Position numbers and translations under genes: made by a program. This document shows positions 8,217-19,479 of a stretch of DNA of 64,000 nt, one piece after another (position 1 is the stretch's first letter; the number at the start of each line of letters is the position of its first letter). This DNA is from Adiantum capillus-veneris (lineage: Eukaryota; Streptophyta; Polypodiopsida; Polypodiales; Pteridaceae), in the NCBI GenBank assembly GCA_014529385.2, contig CM043953.1:112280549-112344548 (forward strand), written 5' to 3'. The notes under the pieces were generated by a model. The model worked only from the letters and a program-made list of their open reading frames with translations. It was not told where the DNA came from and did not search any database.

Positions 8217-11200
8217 GTTGTTGCCAATTATAACTCGTCGGACTCTGACGCTGGCCAACAAGCATCAATCTTGCAACCCAATAGACGTGTTCGCAGGCGC
8301 TTTGGTCAAGCAGCATATGTGCGGTCACAAGATGTAGGCTCTGACAGCTCGGGGGATGATCATGCAGATTACATTCCCAACGAGGCAATGTTTGAGCCCG
8401 AGATTGATGAAATGATCGAGACGATCATGGATTCAGAAAGGCTTATCTATGATGATATGAAAAGTGAAGCTGATACACCATTGTATAATAGAGCACGTAT
8501 GTCTAGATTGAAAGCACTCTTGGTTCTTCTCAACATGCAGGCAAAGTTTGGATGGAGTGACACTAGCGTCACAGCACTTTTCAGGTGATCTATTACAATT
8601 AGTTTACTTTAATAAAACTCTAAATGTATAATGATCTGATAGATTTTTACACGACTGTATCGTATTTTTATGTTGTGTAGATTGCTTTAAGAGCACATAC
8701 TACCAGCTGACAATGTGATGCCAGATTCCCGAGATGAAGCAAGAAAGATTTTGCGAAACTTGGGGATGGATTACAATTCTATCCACGCTTATATTCCTAA
8801 TGACTCCATTCTTTTCAGAGGGGAATACATAGACATGGAGAAGTGTCCTAAATGTGATTCCGAAAGATATCGAGTAGATCTCCATGGGACAAAAATTCCT
8901 CGAATGTAAGTCCCTGGCCGCCCTAGCATCATGGCATGAGGAGAATAAATCTTCGGATGGTGTGCTACGAATTCCTGCAGATTGCGCAGCCTGGAAACAT
9001 ATAGATGGAACATGGTCGGATTTTTCCAGGGAAGCTCGAAATTTGTGCTTAGGCCTGGCTATGGATGGCGTAGATCCATTTGGTCAAAGATCAACATCTT
9101 ACAGTGTATGGCTCGTTGTCATCGTCAACTACAACATTCCCCCGTGGTTGACTACGAAGAAGGGGCACCTATGGCTAAGCTTGATTGTGCCAGGGCGATA
9201 TAAAGTGGAGAATATGGATGTGTATCTTCGTCCACTATTGGAAGAGCTACAACAATTGTGGATTGGCATAGAGGTGGTGGATATGATCCGACACACAGGA
9301 CGACGGAATGCTTTGATCAGAGGCATTCTAATGTGGACCATGCATGACTATCCTGGGCTAACAGAATGCTCAGGTGATCTATTGACACTCCTCACTCAGA
9401 CACTGTAAATCTTGTTTTTTCCCGTAGTTGATCTATTATCATGTGTATACATGCAGGGCTTCAAACAAGCGGATACAGAGCATGTGTCACATGTGAAGAA
9501 GTAAATCTACGAAGGTCATCAAGCGTATCTTCCAGAGAATCATAAGTTACGCGACGGATTTTTGGGAAGAGAGCCACCAAGGATGTCTGCACAAGCATGG
9601 TTAGAGCAGAAGGAGATGTGCGATGACGGATTGCCTCCAGGGATGAAGAGACTATCTCTATGGTACGAGTTACCATATTGGCCCCGACTCATGATCAATC
9701 ACTTGCTCGATCCAATGCACATATTCAAGAATGTGGGTAATCTACTATGGGACCATCTGACCGGCAAGAAAGATACTTTGGGAGCCAGAGTTGACCTTAG
9801 AAATGTGGATCATATGGAGCAATATTGGCCGCAAACAGCGTCTGCTGGATCGATAAAACTCCCTAAAGCACCATGGATTTTCACAGGAGCCCAAGAACGC
9901 AAAGTAAAAGAGACCATTCGATCTTTGCGGACCCCCACTGGCGTAATGCACTCGCTCCGAACGTGTTTTACTAAAGAAGGAAAGCTTACCCGTTTGAAGT
10001 CACACGATTGGCATAAAATGTGTCACGTACGTTCATAGTGGATTTTAATATCATTGCATAAAATGTGGACTTTAATATCATTGCTGCACATACTTTACAT
10101 TTTATTTTACCGGTTGCCATTGAGGGATGTTTGTCTCTCGACATCCGTAACACAATCTACAAACTTGCAAAGCTGGTGCAATGGATCTCACAAAAGGAGA
10201 TCAACGTAGACTCCATACCATTCGCCAAACTAAATGCTGCGGAGCTTGTGTGCATGTTTGAGAAACATTTTCCTACTACCATGCTAACCATTCAGGTGCA
10301 TCTTCTTGTTCACATAGTTGATGAGGTGGAAATAGCTGGCACAGTTCATTCCAGATGGATGTTCTTGTTAGAACGTTTCATGAAAACGCTTAAGGGATAT
10401 GTGCGTCAAAAGGCACGTCCGGAGGGTAGCATGGCAGAAGGCTGGTTGGTATCAGAGTCCCTAGTGTACATTGGAGAGTGGCTAGACGGATTTGATAAAG
10501 CCCGGGACACGCTATGGCGAACCATAGATGATGAGCGCATATCTGGGATTGTCATGTGCAATCTCGGTGTTGAGAAGAAGATGACGGAAGATCTAGAGGC
10601 TAAAATCAACCAATTTTGCATGCTTCACAATCCAGTGATGCAAAAGTGGATTTCACAATATGAGGATGCAAAGCAAGAGCGACAAAGGGCACGAATCGAG
10701 TGGAGACGGGGAAGACGACCACCGATGCACTATCCGACGGTTCTGGAGAGCCTACCAACATTCATGAGCTTAAGATGGTTGCACAACCAATTGAAAAGCG
10801 CACAACAATGCGGTGACGAAGTGACTGAGGAAGAGTGGGAGTACTCTCGGGGTTGCGCGACCAAGGTAAGTTTGCAATGTACGACTAGCTAGTGACTTTA
10901 TTTCTAAACATTTGAACGGCCACTCATAATCTTTGTTCATTGTAGTATAAGTCATACACAGCAGCATGGTGTAAAGGTCGACATTTTAGGGTGGAACGGA
11001 TCGACAAAAAGCGTTTTACTCAAGATTGTGGAATCATGGCAAAATTTGAACAGTCTAGTCGACGACGTTCCTCTGATGCAGATCCTGTGGTGGCGGAACT
11101 CACTTACTTCGGCACCGTACAAGAGATTTTGAGGATGGATTACAGAGGATTTTTTGTCGACTTGTTCGACATGCAATGGTTCAAGATAATCATGGAGGGT

Positions 11201-11320
11201 CGCAACGCTACTGTGCGTAGAGGAGAGTCTGGTTTTCTTGAGGTGGATTCTACTAAGAAATGGACTGACCTAAGAGACACTTTCGTACTACCCGAGCATT
11301 GTGAACAAGTAAGTATGTAA
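8217..11320 (+). pseudogene. CACTA transposase, Tnp2 type with DUF4218 and DUF4216 regions
   Basis: The exons match the plant Tnp2 transposase family in order. Exon 8217-8584 holds an acidic N-part and the conserved FGWSDTSVTALFR. After intron 8585-8680 (GT-AG) come a zinc-binding CPKC and the WHEENKSSDGVLRIPADCAA-type block, then DGVDPFGQRSTSYSVWLVV. After intron 9374-9456 come a CVTC motif, YEGHQAYLPENH and LPYWPRLMINHLLDPMHIFK. DUF4218 follows at about 10090-10490 (VHLLVHIVDEVEIAGTVHSR, then VRQKARPEGSMAEG). After intron 10866-10945 comes a DUF4216-like region (YFGTVQEILRMDYRGFFVDL). Introns keep the frame. Damage: TAA in exon 2 at 8688-8690, loss of about 25 residues near 8905, a frame change near 9510 and a 26-bp duplication near 10035. 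The product would cut and join the element ends. A donor-like CAAGTAAGT at 11307-11315 suggests one more lost exon. Confidence 0.9.
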
Positions 11321-11349
11321 ATAGTTAACATCCCCCTTTTACAAGTTAT

Positions 11350-11471
11350 GTAAATAGCGACGCATATAGCGACGCTCTCGAAGCGACGCTATTAGCGACG
11401 GTTTTAGCGACGTCGGGGGTTATAAAAACCCAGTGTATTTCCGTCGCTAACAGCGTCACAAGAGCACACAA
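11350..11471. repeat. Right subterminal repeats of the CACTA element
   Basis: Six or more copies of TAGCGACG / CGTCGCTA in both orientations lie within 120 bp of the right end, echoing the GCGACGC motifs of the left hairpin. These are likely transposase-binding sites. Confidence 0.8.
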
Positions 11472-11483
11472 CCTCTTGTAGTG
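11472..11483 (-). repeat. CACTA right terminal inverted repeat
   Basis: CCTCTTGTAGTG, followed by the TTA target duplication at 11484-11486. Confidence 0.95.
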
Positions 11484-11486
11484 TTA

Positions 11487-12750
11487 AGAACATCACCATT
11501 CCTGAGTTTCACGGGGAAGAGCGTGATCGCAACAAGGATGCGGTCAATACGTTCTTACACAAATGGAGTGATATTCATAGACTGAGACACACCTCGGATA
11601 TAAAGATGGCTGTGGAAACAAGTCTATCTCTTAAAGGCAAGGCCTAGAAGTGGTGGATGACATTTCGATTAGATGCTCGTCCTCCACATTGGGTTGCATT
11701 TCAAGCTTCTTTCTCCAAAGAGTTTTTGAACTCCAATGAAAAGATAAGAACTGGTTAGCATGGGATGCATTCTACGTGTATGGCCTCTCTCTCACACACT
11801 ATCTTTCAAATTATAGGGAAATCGTATTAAAACAAGACGGTCTACATGAATTCCAAAAGATACATGATTTGTATAGGGTTCTTGACAAAGACTATCGTCT
11901 TCATGTCAAGACCCAACATGCAAAAACTTTGGAAGAAGCCATCAGTCATGCCCAAAGATATGATGATGATCAAGAGAGGAAAGGAACTGTTTCCCTACTC
12001 TAAGAATACTTTTGCTAAGAGAAATGTGGCTAAGAGCCAATGGCGAGGTAGATCTCCCACACGTTCCAAGAGGAATAAGAGACAATCTACCTCTCCATGC
12101 CCACAAGAGGCTAAGAAGCCTAAGCAATCACAAGATACTCCATGTGGGTCTCTCAACACTGCTAATTTTGACCGTGCGAAGAAACACAATTTGTGTTTTA
12201 GATGTCTTTTGGACCAACATAACAAGAAAGATTGTCCTCTTTTGCAAGGCAAAGAAAAGGCCATGCACACGGTGCAATGCCTCACATTAGATGCATCTCC
12301 TAAATATTTTGTTGTAGAGGTTCTTCATATGGAAGAAAAGCACAAGTGTTGTGTGCCTGCTTCAATGTGGCAATCCACCTGTGGCCCCCATGATTTGATT
12401 TTCAAGCATGGTGCTATTAACGGACAATGTGTTCGTATTTTAGTGGATGATGGTGCAACTCATAACTTCTTGAACTATGAGCTAGTCCAAAAATTGAAGC
12501 TTACATAGACTCCTTTCTCTCACAAGTATGTGGTGAAGCTGATGTCTAGGAATGATAAAGAAGTATGGGACACGGTAGTTCAAGGGGTTGAGCTTATTGT
12601 TCAAGATCATATAATGACCTTTGACTTCCAAGTTATGAACATGGACCATGCTGATGTAGTTTTAGGATGAAAGTGGCTGCATGGTTTAGGAAACACATTG
12701 CACACTAGTTATGAACACAACTCCTTATCCTTTATGGCCAATGGTAAACA
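11487..12750 (+). pseudogene. Copy A1 gag remainder, zinc knuckle and protease
   Basis: The gag core continues with KNITIPEFHGEERDRN and a retrotransposon-gag-like KWWMTFRLDARPPHWVAFQ. A TAG at 11647 and a TAG at 11757, with frame changes near 11770 and 11980, break it. A CCHC zinc knuckle (CFRCLLDQHNKKDC, C-x2-C-x4-H-x4-C) lies near 12195-12236. The aspartic protease follows: active-site block ILVDDGATHNFLN near 12440-12478 (D-D-G where D-S/T-G is usual), then the late DVVLG-KWL motif near 12656-12676 with a stop. The protease would mature the Gag-Pol polyprotein. Confidence 0.8.
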
Positions 12751-13080
12751 TGTTCTTTTTCTTGTGAGAAAAATATACCCTCTGCACCTCTTATATGTAC
12801 AGCTGAGCTTTCTATTTTGCAGAAAACAGATTTTATAGATGAAGTCTTTTTTTGTTATTGATTGTCTCCGAGTCTTGTGAATTCTCAAGAGCAAGGTGCG
12901 GTGAATTCTAGTAATGGTATGCAAAGTGCAATGAATTATACTGATAAACAAAGTGTTAAAAAATCTAACGAGGAAAGCGCTCTCAATTTTAATTCTATAG
13001 AGCAATGTGCAACTGTTGTAAAACAAACATTATAGGAATTACAAGATTCTCCATCCTAGCATAACTCTAGTTTAATTTGT

Positions 13081-13860
13081 CCTTCTGCATGGCAAAAGAT
13101 GACTCACTTACTTAGGGACTATAGTGATATGTTCTCAAGTGATTTACCACCAGGTTTACCCCCTACACGTGATGTGCAACATGGCATAGATGTCTTGCAA
13201 GGCACTAAACCGTGAGTAAACCACCTTATCGTATGAGTGCTAAAGAAGCCAAGGAGGTTGAGAGTGAGTTATCTGACTACCTTGCTCTTGGTTTCATTAT
13301 ACCTATCACTTCGCCTTGGGCATCACCAATTCTATTGGTAAAAAGGAAAGATGGTACTATGCGTATCTGCATAGATTATCGCGGATTAAATGCGGTAACC
13401 ATGAAGAACAAGTATCCTCTGCCTCGAGTGGATGAGCTGTTTGATCAGCTCCACGGGGCAAAGATACTATAAAAAGATGGATCTTCGTTCAGGATACCTC
13501 CAGGTATATATCCTATTGCAAGATATCTCCAAAACTGCCTTTAAAACACGGTTTGGGCATTTTGAATTTCTTGTTATGCCTTTTGGTCTACCCAATGCTC
13601 CAGCTACATTTATGACACTCATGGATAGTGTCTTACATCCATGTCTCATTTACAGTAAGACTGAAGATGAACACATAGAACACTTACGATTAGTGTTTGA
13701 ACAGCCTACGAGCTTAGACGCTATATGCTAAGCAAAGCAAGTGCGATTTCTTCAAACGAAGATTCATTACCTCGGTCATGTGATCTCTTATTCTAGCATC
13801 AAGATGGACACTGACAAGGTTGCTACCATTCTTCGATGGCCACATCCCAACACGGTTGAG
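13081..13860 (+). pseudogene. Copy A1 reverse transcriptase, lacking the catalytic YxDD block
   Basis: RT landmarks in order: [78 protein letters not shown], then after a one-base shift [10 protein letters not shown] and [35 protein letters not shown] follows directly: the ~12 residues between P-Y/C-L and IYSK, which hold the catalytic Y/F-x-D-D, are absent. The same gap is present in copy A2 (59827-59850). Extra stops lie at 13212 upstream, 13471 and 13729. Without the two aspartates the enzyme cannot polymerise. Confidence 0.85.
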
Positions 13861-13880
13861 GAGCTTCAAATTGTTTAGAC

Positions 13881-14588
13881 ATGGCTGTATTTTATCGACA
13901 ATATATTCGTGACTATACCAAAATCACTGTTCCTATGACGGATCAACTTAAAGCAAAAGGTAAGACCTTTTCTTGGGAAGAAGCCCAAAAACGGAGTTTC
14001 GAGCAGCTCAAGGTAGCTATTGCCACTACTCCCATCCTAGCAATCGTCGACCCACTTAAGACGTTTGTGGTAGAGACTGGTGCTAGTGATAAAGCCATTG
14101 GTGCAATACTTCTCCAGGAGGGAAGACCTATAGTCTTTGAAAGTAAAAAGTTAGATAGAGCTCAACAGAATTATTACGTTTTTGAGAGAGAGCTCTATGC
14201 CATAATTCACTCTTTCCGAAAGTGGCGACACTATTTATATGGTGCCGAATTTGAAGTAGTTTTTGACCATGAGATCAAATGGTTTACTAGTCAAACAGAC
14301 TTGAAGGGCCATAAAGCTGGATGGGCAGAAATTCTTCAAGATTATGATTGTAAGCTACGATATTGCAAAGGGCGATATAATGTAGTAGCAGATGCACTAA
14401 GTCGGATGCCTCATATTAATTCACTTGCTTTCATGGAACTAAAGAGTGGATTTTTGGAGTCATTACATGGCAAGTGTGCACAAGATCAATCATATGCTAA
14501 AGTTTGGAGTGCAGTTTTAAAAACGGATCCCTCACACTCACATGTCTCTGAGCAACCAGATCAACATGTCTCTGCACGCCGCAGATAA
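13881..14588 (+). pseudogene. Copy A1 RT connection and RNase H
   Basis: The frame is open for 235 codons: FYRQYIRDYTKITVPMTDQL (connection), then RNase H with VETGASDKAIGAILLQEGRP, FERELYAIIHSFRKWRHYL, FDHEIKWF and VVADALSRM. Of the acidic catalytic residues, the first (usually VETDASD) is Gly. The Glu of RELYA, the Asp of FDHE and the Asp of ADALS are present. It would degrade RNA in the RNA:DNA hybrid during reverse transcription. It is the best preserved domain of A1. Confidence 0.85.
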
Positions 14589-15160
14589 AAACTCCAACAC
14601 ACAAAGCTCCACCCCTACTCAGGAAGAGATTAAGCGATGGAGTAATTTTTCCATTGATGATGGGTACTTACTCCACAAAGGTAGAGTATGTGTACCAAAG
14701 GACTCAGACACTAGGTTCCAAATCTTATTTGAGTATCACAATAGTCCAAGTGCTGGTCATCGAGGTATTCATAAGACATATACCTTAGTTCGAGGGCAAT
14801 TTTATTGGCCGGGCTTACATCATGGTGTTCAAGAGTACGTAGTAAACTGCCAACATGTCCAAGTTAATAAGGCAGAGCGCCTTAAGGTAGGTGGCTTTTT
14901 ATATCCTTTAGAGATTCCACAAGGTAAGTGGAAGAGTATCTCTATGGATTTTGTACTACTACCTACTACAAATCCTAGCCATGATGCCATTTGGGTAATT
15001 GTAGACCGTCTCACAAAGATGGGTCCTAAGAAACGTTTTCCTACGTTTGTTTTTGAGGATGAAAATGTTTCTCCAAGGGGGGGGGGTAATTTAAGGACAT
15101 GGGTCCCATGGGCAAGGCCCTCGGCACGGACAGACAATGTGTATGCTAGAGGGAGGCTAT
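14542..15160 (+). pseudogene. Copy A1 integrase, N-terminal part only
   Basis: The HHCC zinc-binding domain is visible as EYHNSPSAGHRGIHKTYTL and FYWPGLHHGVQEYVVNCQHV; the second Cys of the pair is Val. The core begins with WKSISMDFVLLPTT (first catalytic Asp) and VDRLTKM, and then ends. The other two catalytic residues (D, E) are missing because the sequence jumps to FEDENVSPRGG and a run of ten G (15077-15086), a likely polypurine tract. Confidence 0.75.
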
Positions 15161-15230
15161 AAGATAGCATGGTTGGGTGGAGACTAGCACACGCATTACC
15201 ACCACCCTTTCATCTCTCCTCTCTCCCATG
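15161..15230 (+). other. Junction between gypsy copies A1 and A2
   Basis: After the G-run and about 140 bp without recognisable coding, similarity to gag resumes at about 15231 ('ctatctttcaaa' in A1 at 11801). The two copies are thus head to tail without a visible LTR between them. This could be a deletion between two neighbouring copies or a local duplication. Confidence 0.5.
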
Positions 15231-16260
15231 GTATCTTTCAAAGTATCGAGAAATCATATTAAAACTAGAAGGTCTAGATGAATTCCAAAAGATATGGGGT
15301 TTTAATAGGGGTCTCAACAAAGACTATCGTCTTCATGTCAAAACCCAACATCCAAGAACTTTGGAAGAAGCCATTAGTCATGCCCAAAGATATGATGATG
15401 ACAAAGAGAGGAAAAGAAATGTTCGCTACTCCAAGAATAATTTTGCTAAGAAAAATGTGGCTAAGAGCCAATGGCGAGGTAGATCTCCCACACGTTCCAA
15501 GAGGAATAAGAGACAATCGATCTCTCCACGCCCACAAGAGGCTAAGAAGCCTAAGCAATCACAAGATACTCCATGTGGGTCTCTCAGCACTGCTAATTTT
15601 GACCGTACGAAGAAACACAGTTTGTGTTTTAGATGTCTTTCAGACCAACACAACAATAAATATTGTCCTCTTTTGCAAGGCAAAGAAAATTCCATGCACA
15701 CACTGCAATGCCTCACATTAGATTCATCTCCTAAATATTGTGTTGTAGAGGTTCTTCATATGGAAGAAAATCACAAGTGTTGTGTGCTTTCTTCAATGTG
15801 GCAGCCCACCTTTGGCCCCCATGATTTGATTTGCATGCATGGCACTATTAACAGACAAGGTGTTCGTATTTTAGTGGATGATGGTGCAACTCATAACTTC
15901 TTGAACTATAAGCTAGTCAAGAAATTGAAGCTTACACAGACTCCCTGCTCTCACAAGTATGTGGTGGAGCAGCTATCTAGGAATGATAAAGAAGTATGGG
16001 ACACGGTAGTTTAAGGGATTGATATTATTGTTCAAGATCATACGATGACCCTTGACTTCCAAGTTATGAACATGGACCATGGTGATGTAGTTTTAGGACG
16101 GGAGTGGCTGCATGGTTTAGGAAACACATTGCACACTAGCTATGAACACAGCTCCTTATCCTTTATGGCCAATGGTAAACATGTGCTTTTGCTTGGTGAC
16201 AAAAATATACCATCTGCACCTCTTATATGTACAACCGAGTCTTCTATTTTGTAGAAAGCA
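15231..16260 (+). pseudogene. Copy A2 gag C-terminus, zinc knuckle and protease
   Basis: Near-collinear with 11785-12790 of A1. The zinc knuckle is CFRCLSDQHNNKYC (C-x2-C-x4-H-x4-C). The basic linker is KSQWRGRSPTRSKRNKRQS. The protease active site is ILVDDGATHNFLN, the same D-D-G as A1. After a TAA at 16012 the protease continues as FQVMNMDHGDVVLGREWLHG (intact LGREWL motif) to 16254. Unlike A1, this copy has no frame change in the linker, giving 281 open codons. Confidence 0.8.
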
Positions 16261-16361
16261 GATTAAATGGATGAAGTCTTTTTGTGTGACTTCTTGTATT
16301 CAAGTCTTGTGAATTCTCAAGAACAAAGTGCGGTGAATTCTAGTAATAGTATGCAAAGCGC

Positions 16362-17132
16362 TGTCGGGGGTTTTGTGTTCGAAAGGTGAGCCGGGAAGGC
16401 ATGGGGCCTCTAGCTGTGAGAGGTGAGGAAGACAATTGCAGCACACACAATTAATGTAGACAAAGCTTGAAATTAACAACTTGAACAAGATCCTGAACCT
16501 TGATTAACAGTACCACTGCTTACATTATTTAAAACTCCTTCCTTGATTAGAGTGGCTTGGAAGCTTGGATTAGAGTGGCTATGGAAGATTGACTATGGAA
16601 CATTGGATGAGAGTGGGCTATGGAAGCTTGGCTTGTGATTAGAGTGCTCAAAGCTTTTGGCTTCCTCCCCGCTAATACAGCAGAGAACGAAAACTTGAAT
16701 ATCTCCTAATCGGTGCAAAATTAGCCTCTGTGCGTGAGATGCACAAATGCTCAAAACGCCCTTTTCCTTCTGCCATCGTGGCCTGTTTTGTCCAGAAACC
16801 TGTTTTATAAAACATTTCTAGAATAGGACTTTTTTGGCCTCCCTCATGCAGAGTTGTGAAGTCTCTCACACACTTTCCTTTTTACCACTGACCACATGTC
16901 TTCCTCTACCCAAGTTGCTTTATGTCCTAAGAGCCCTTTCACATCTAAAACCTTTTCTTCAAGCATAAAATCTCTATGCTTAGGCCTTCATAACACATAA
17001 AGCATACACTTTCTAGATCTCCTTGCATGTTTTCGAGCCCTGGTCACTGCTCAATAAATGTGTGAGCTTCAAATAGACTTCTTCTACTTCTCTTTACTCT
17101 TTTTTCCATCATGAAAGCGGAGCGGCACGACA
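16362..17132 (-). repeat. Element B LTR (3' LTR in element orientation)
   Basis: Plus-strand ends TGTCGGGGG...GGCACGACA. It pairs with 23089-23836 over its whole length with scattered differences and short indels. Immediately inside, the minus strand reads CAGAGGGGGTGAA (17145-17133), the polypurine tract that primes plus-strand DNA. Confidence 0.93.
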
Positions 17133-17179
17133 TTCACCCCCTCTGAACCTGCACAGCCTCCGATCTGTGCCAATTGCAC

Positions 17180-17499
17180 TTAATGAGCTTCATTAAAATC
17201 ATCATCAGACATATCATCTGATGTATTCATAACATGATCCTGTAAAGGTGGATCTGAATGGGAATCTTCAAGAACAATCTCGCCTTCTCGCTTTTTGAAT
17301 AGCTTGATCCGTTTCCCTGCAATAGGCACTTTGAGCATAGTGCCATCAAGTTCACATAATTGATATGTTGCATTATCAGAAACATGTAGAACCACATATG
17401 GTCCAAACCACCGTTAACCATTTTCTGCATAGCAGTATATTGGTTCTCCAAGCTACAGTCATAGACAAGTACCCAGTCACCGTCTTTGATAGCATGTGG
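17180..17499 (-). pseudogene. Element B integrase C-terminal (GPY-like) module
   Basis: Minus-strand frames joined by one shift near 17415 give a basic beta-rich end with FGPYVVLHVSDNATYQLCEL and VPIAGKRIKLFKKREGEIV, followed by an acidic tail and stop at 17180. The GPY/F motif is typical of Ty3/gypsy integrases and binds DNA non-specifically. There is no chromodomain, so B is not a chromovirus. Confidence 0.7.
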
Positions 17500-18534
17500 T
17501 CATAATCTATGCTTACCATCAAATGCTGCCTTATTCTTCAATCTTGCTTCTTTAAGCTTCTCTTTAGCCTGTTCAATGTCCTCTTGACGCCTCTCAAGCT
17601 GGCGAATACGTAGAGCAAGCAAGTCTTCAGTAGACATACCTTCTTCTGATGGCATTATGGTCCAAGTCATAACTGCTTCCTCTATAGGCATAATGGGTTT
17701 TGGCCCATGCATCAATTCGAACGGCATAAATCCTGTAACAGAACTGTGTGTAGTGCGATCAGCCCATAAAGCAAATGGCAAGAGTCTAGGCCAATCACCA
17801 ATATGTCCTTCACACGCCTTTGCTAAAGCTTTAACAATAGGCGGATGTCCTCTTTCACTTTTTCCGTTACCTTCTGGATTATATGTTGTAGTGAGGGTGA
17901 GTTTAATACCCATACGAGCAAAAAACTCTCGAGCTTCATCTGCATCCAGCTTGCCTCTATCTGCAGTAATCCTGCCAACACATCCATACCTGGAGATAAC
18001 ATCTTCAAGCAAGAACTTGCATACTGAACTGGTAGCTTTGGTGCGCAAAGCTCTGTCTTCAACCTGATTAGTAAGATCTTCCCTGGCAAGAACAATATAT
18101 CTCATCTGCCACACTCCTACTGGCATTGTAACAAGGTCCACTACACACTTGTAGTGCATAGCCAGTGGATAGGTGGGATGCAATCCATTTCTATGTCGCA
18201 CATTAGAGTACTGTTGACATATTAGGCATGATTCCACAAATTGAACCACATCTTTGTACACACATCTCCACCAATATCGGTCTTTAATCTTGACAAAGGT
18301 TGCCCAGACTCCTCTGTGTCCAACCCATAGACTTTCGTGAAAGTCTTTAATTACCTGATGTTGGGTCGCTTTGTCACAAATAATTCGTTGTGGTACCCCT
18401 CCTGGGCGCTTCGGTTGTTTCCATAAATGTCCATCTTTCAGAAAATAGACATAGGCCTTTTTCCTGATCTTCTTGAATTCTTGATCACTCCATCCTTCTT
18501 GTTTAGTGAGAGTACTTAGGTAGTGGCCAATCAT
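17500..18534 (-). pseudogene. Element B integrase
   Basis: 344 open codons. The HHCC zinc domain is HESLWVGHRGVW ... CLICQ. The catalytic core has VVDLVTMPVG (first Asp), RITADRGKLDADE (second Asp) and NPEGNGKSERGH (Glu), so the DDE triad is complete, though the middle block reads ADRG-KLD where most gypsy integrases have SDRG-x-F. It ends in a coiled, charged RQLERRQEDIEQAKEKLKE segment and the DGKHRL leading to the GPY module. It joins the DNA copy to the host chromosome. Confidence 0.85.
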
Positions 18535-18673
18535 AAGCCGCTCTCCATCATAAAACTCTTCAGAAAAGACTTAAAAAACATGAGCAATACTTCCACAATT
18601 GGCATGTAGATAAGAGGACGTGTAGAACTTCAAACCAACATCATCACTTGTGATCAACATCTCTTCTTCATCT

Positions 18674-19400
18674 TCAAACCTGGCTCTTGATAACATATCT
18701 GCAAACAGGGTTATCTCTACCTACAATATGACAAAATTCAGGGTTAAGAGACTTAATATAGGCTATCCATCGTAGCATGGCAATGTCCGGAGTAGAGCAA
18801 TTTGCAATCATCCCTATCAATGGCAAGCAATCTGTCTCTACCAGAATAGAAGCTCCAATAAAGTATTCTTTATCGGTCCTTAGAGTGGTAGCAATGCCCC
18901 AAAGTTCCCTCTTAACCTGTGGATATCCTCGTTGATGAGCATTGAGCACCTTGGCTCCAAATCTCACTGCATACCTGTGTCCGTTAGCATCATCTTGACC
19001 TATAGCCCATCCAATACCTATCGGGCTAGTGTCAACTGTTAAAATAATTGGCCTGTCACATTTATAATCAACTTTCCTCAAGGTCGGAGCCTCAAGAAGC
19101 ATCTTCTTTAATTTCTTAATAGCTTGTGTGTGAACTTCTTCCCAAACAAACCTCTTATCTTTTTGTAGAAATTGATATAGCACCTCTGCAACATGAGCAA
19201 AGTGTGGCAGCCAAATACGATAGAATACATATGCGCCTAAGAATCGACGAACCTCAGTAACTGAAGAACATGTTTCCTTCATCTTTTGGATTGCTTCGAC
19301 TTTTGCTTGACTTGGCCTTCTTCCTTCAGAGCTGCACATATGTCCCACAATTAAGACCTCCTTAGCACCAAAAGTTGATTTTTGACCTGAAAGTGTTAAG
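18674..19400 (-). pseudogene. Element B RT connection and RNase H
   Basis: GHMCSSEGRRPSQAKVEAIQ and VTEVRRFLGAYVFYRIWLP form the connection, a typical RT-RNase H linker. RNase H has LTVDTSPIGIGWAIGQDDAN (first Asp), QVKRELWGIATTL (Glu), VETDCLPLIGM (Asp) and HIVGRDNPVCRYV, where a one-base shift changes the usual AD-L-SR end. The length is near normal for the domain. Confidence 0.8.
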
Positions 19401-19479
19401 TTTACTTCTTCAAGCCTCGTTAATATAGAATCACAGTCAGCAATATGTTGAGCAACAAATTGTCGGCACCCCTCTGGTC

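Larger units (their letters stand above)
5890..11483 (+). mobile_element. Complete CACTA (CMC/En-Spm) DNA transposon, 5,594 bp
   Basis: The ends are perfect 12-bp inverted repeats: CACTACAAGAGG at 5890-5901 and CCTCTTGTAGTG at 11472-11483. The element is flanked by the 3-bp duplication TTA (5887-5889 and 11484-11486), the size typical of CACTA elements. Subterminal regions are rich in AGCGACG repeats and hairpins. The interior carries microsatellites, a captured HIPP fragment (7012-7373) and a Tnp2-type transposase (8217-11320) transcribed left to right. The transposase has at least one stop and a gap, so this copy is probably not self-sufficient. It sits inside the gag of copy A1 and is therefore younger than it. 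Confidence 0.95.
5529..15160 (+). mobile_element. Ty3/gypsy retrotransposon family A, copy A1 (interrupted by CACTA)
   Basis: Order on the plus strand: gag N-terminus (5529-5889), [CACTA 5890-11483], rest of gag, zinc knuckle and protease (11487-12750), RT (13081-13860), RNase H (13881-14410), start of integrase (14580-15020). The order PR-RT-RH-IN is that of Ty3/gypsy. The integrase core is cut short and is followed by AAGGGGGGGGGG (15075-15086), a possible polypurine tract, so an internal deletion joined integrase to the 3' end. LTRs were not identified. Many stops and frameshifts mean the copy is dead. Confidence 0.85.

Noticed and set aside
15169-16014. A stand-alone host zinc-knuckle protein
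   Set aside because: It is collinear with the A1 gag-protease region and continues into the rest of copy A2.
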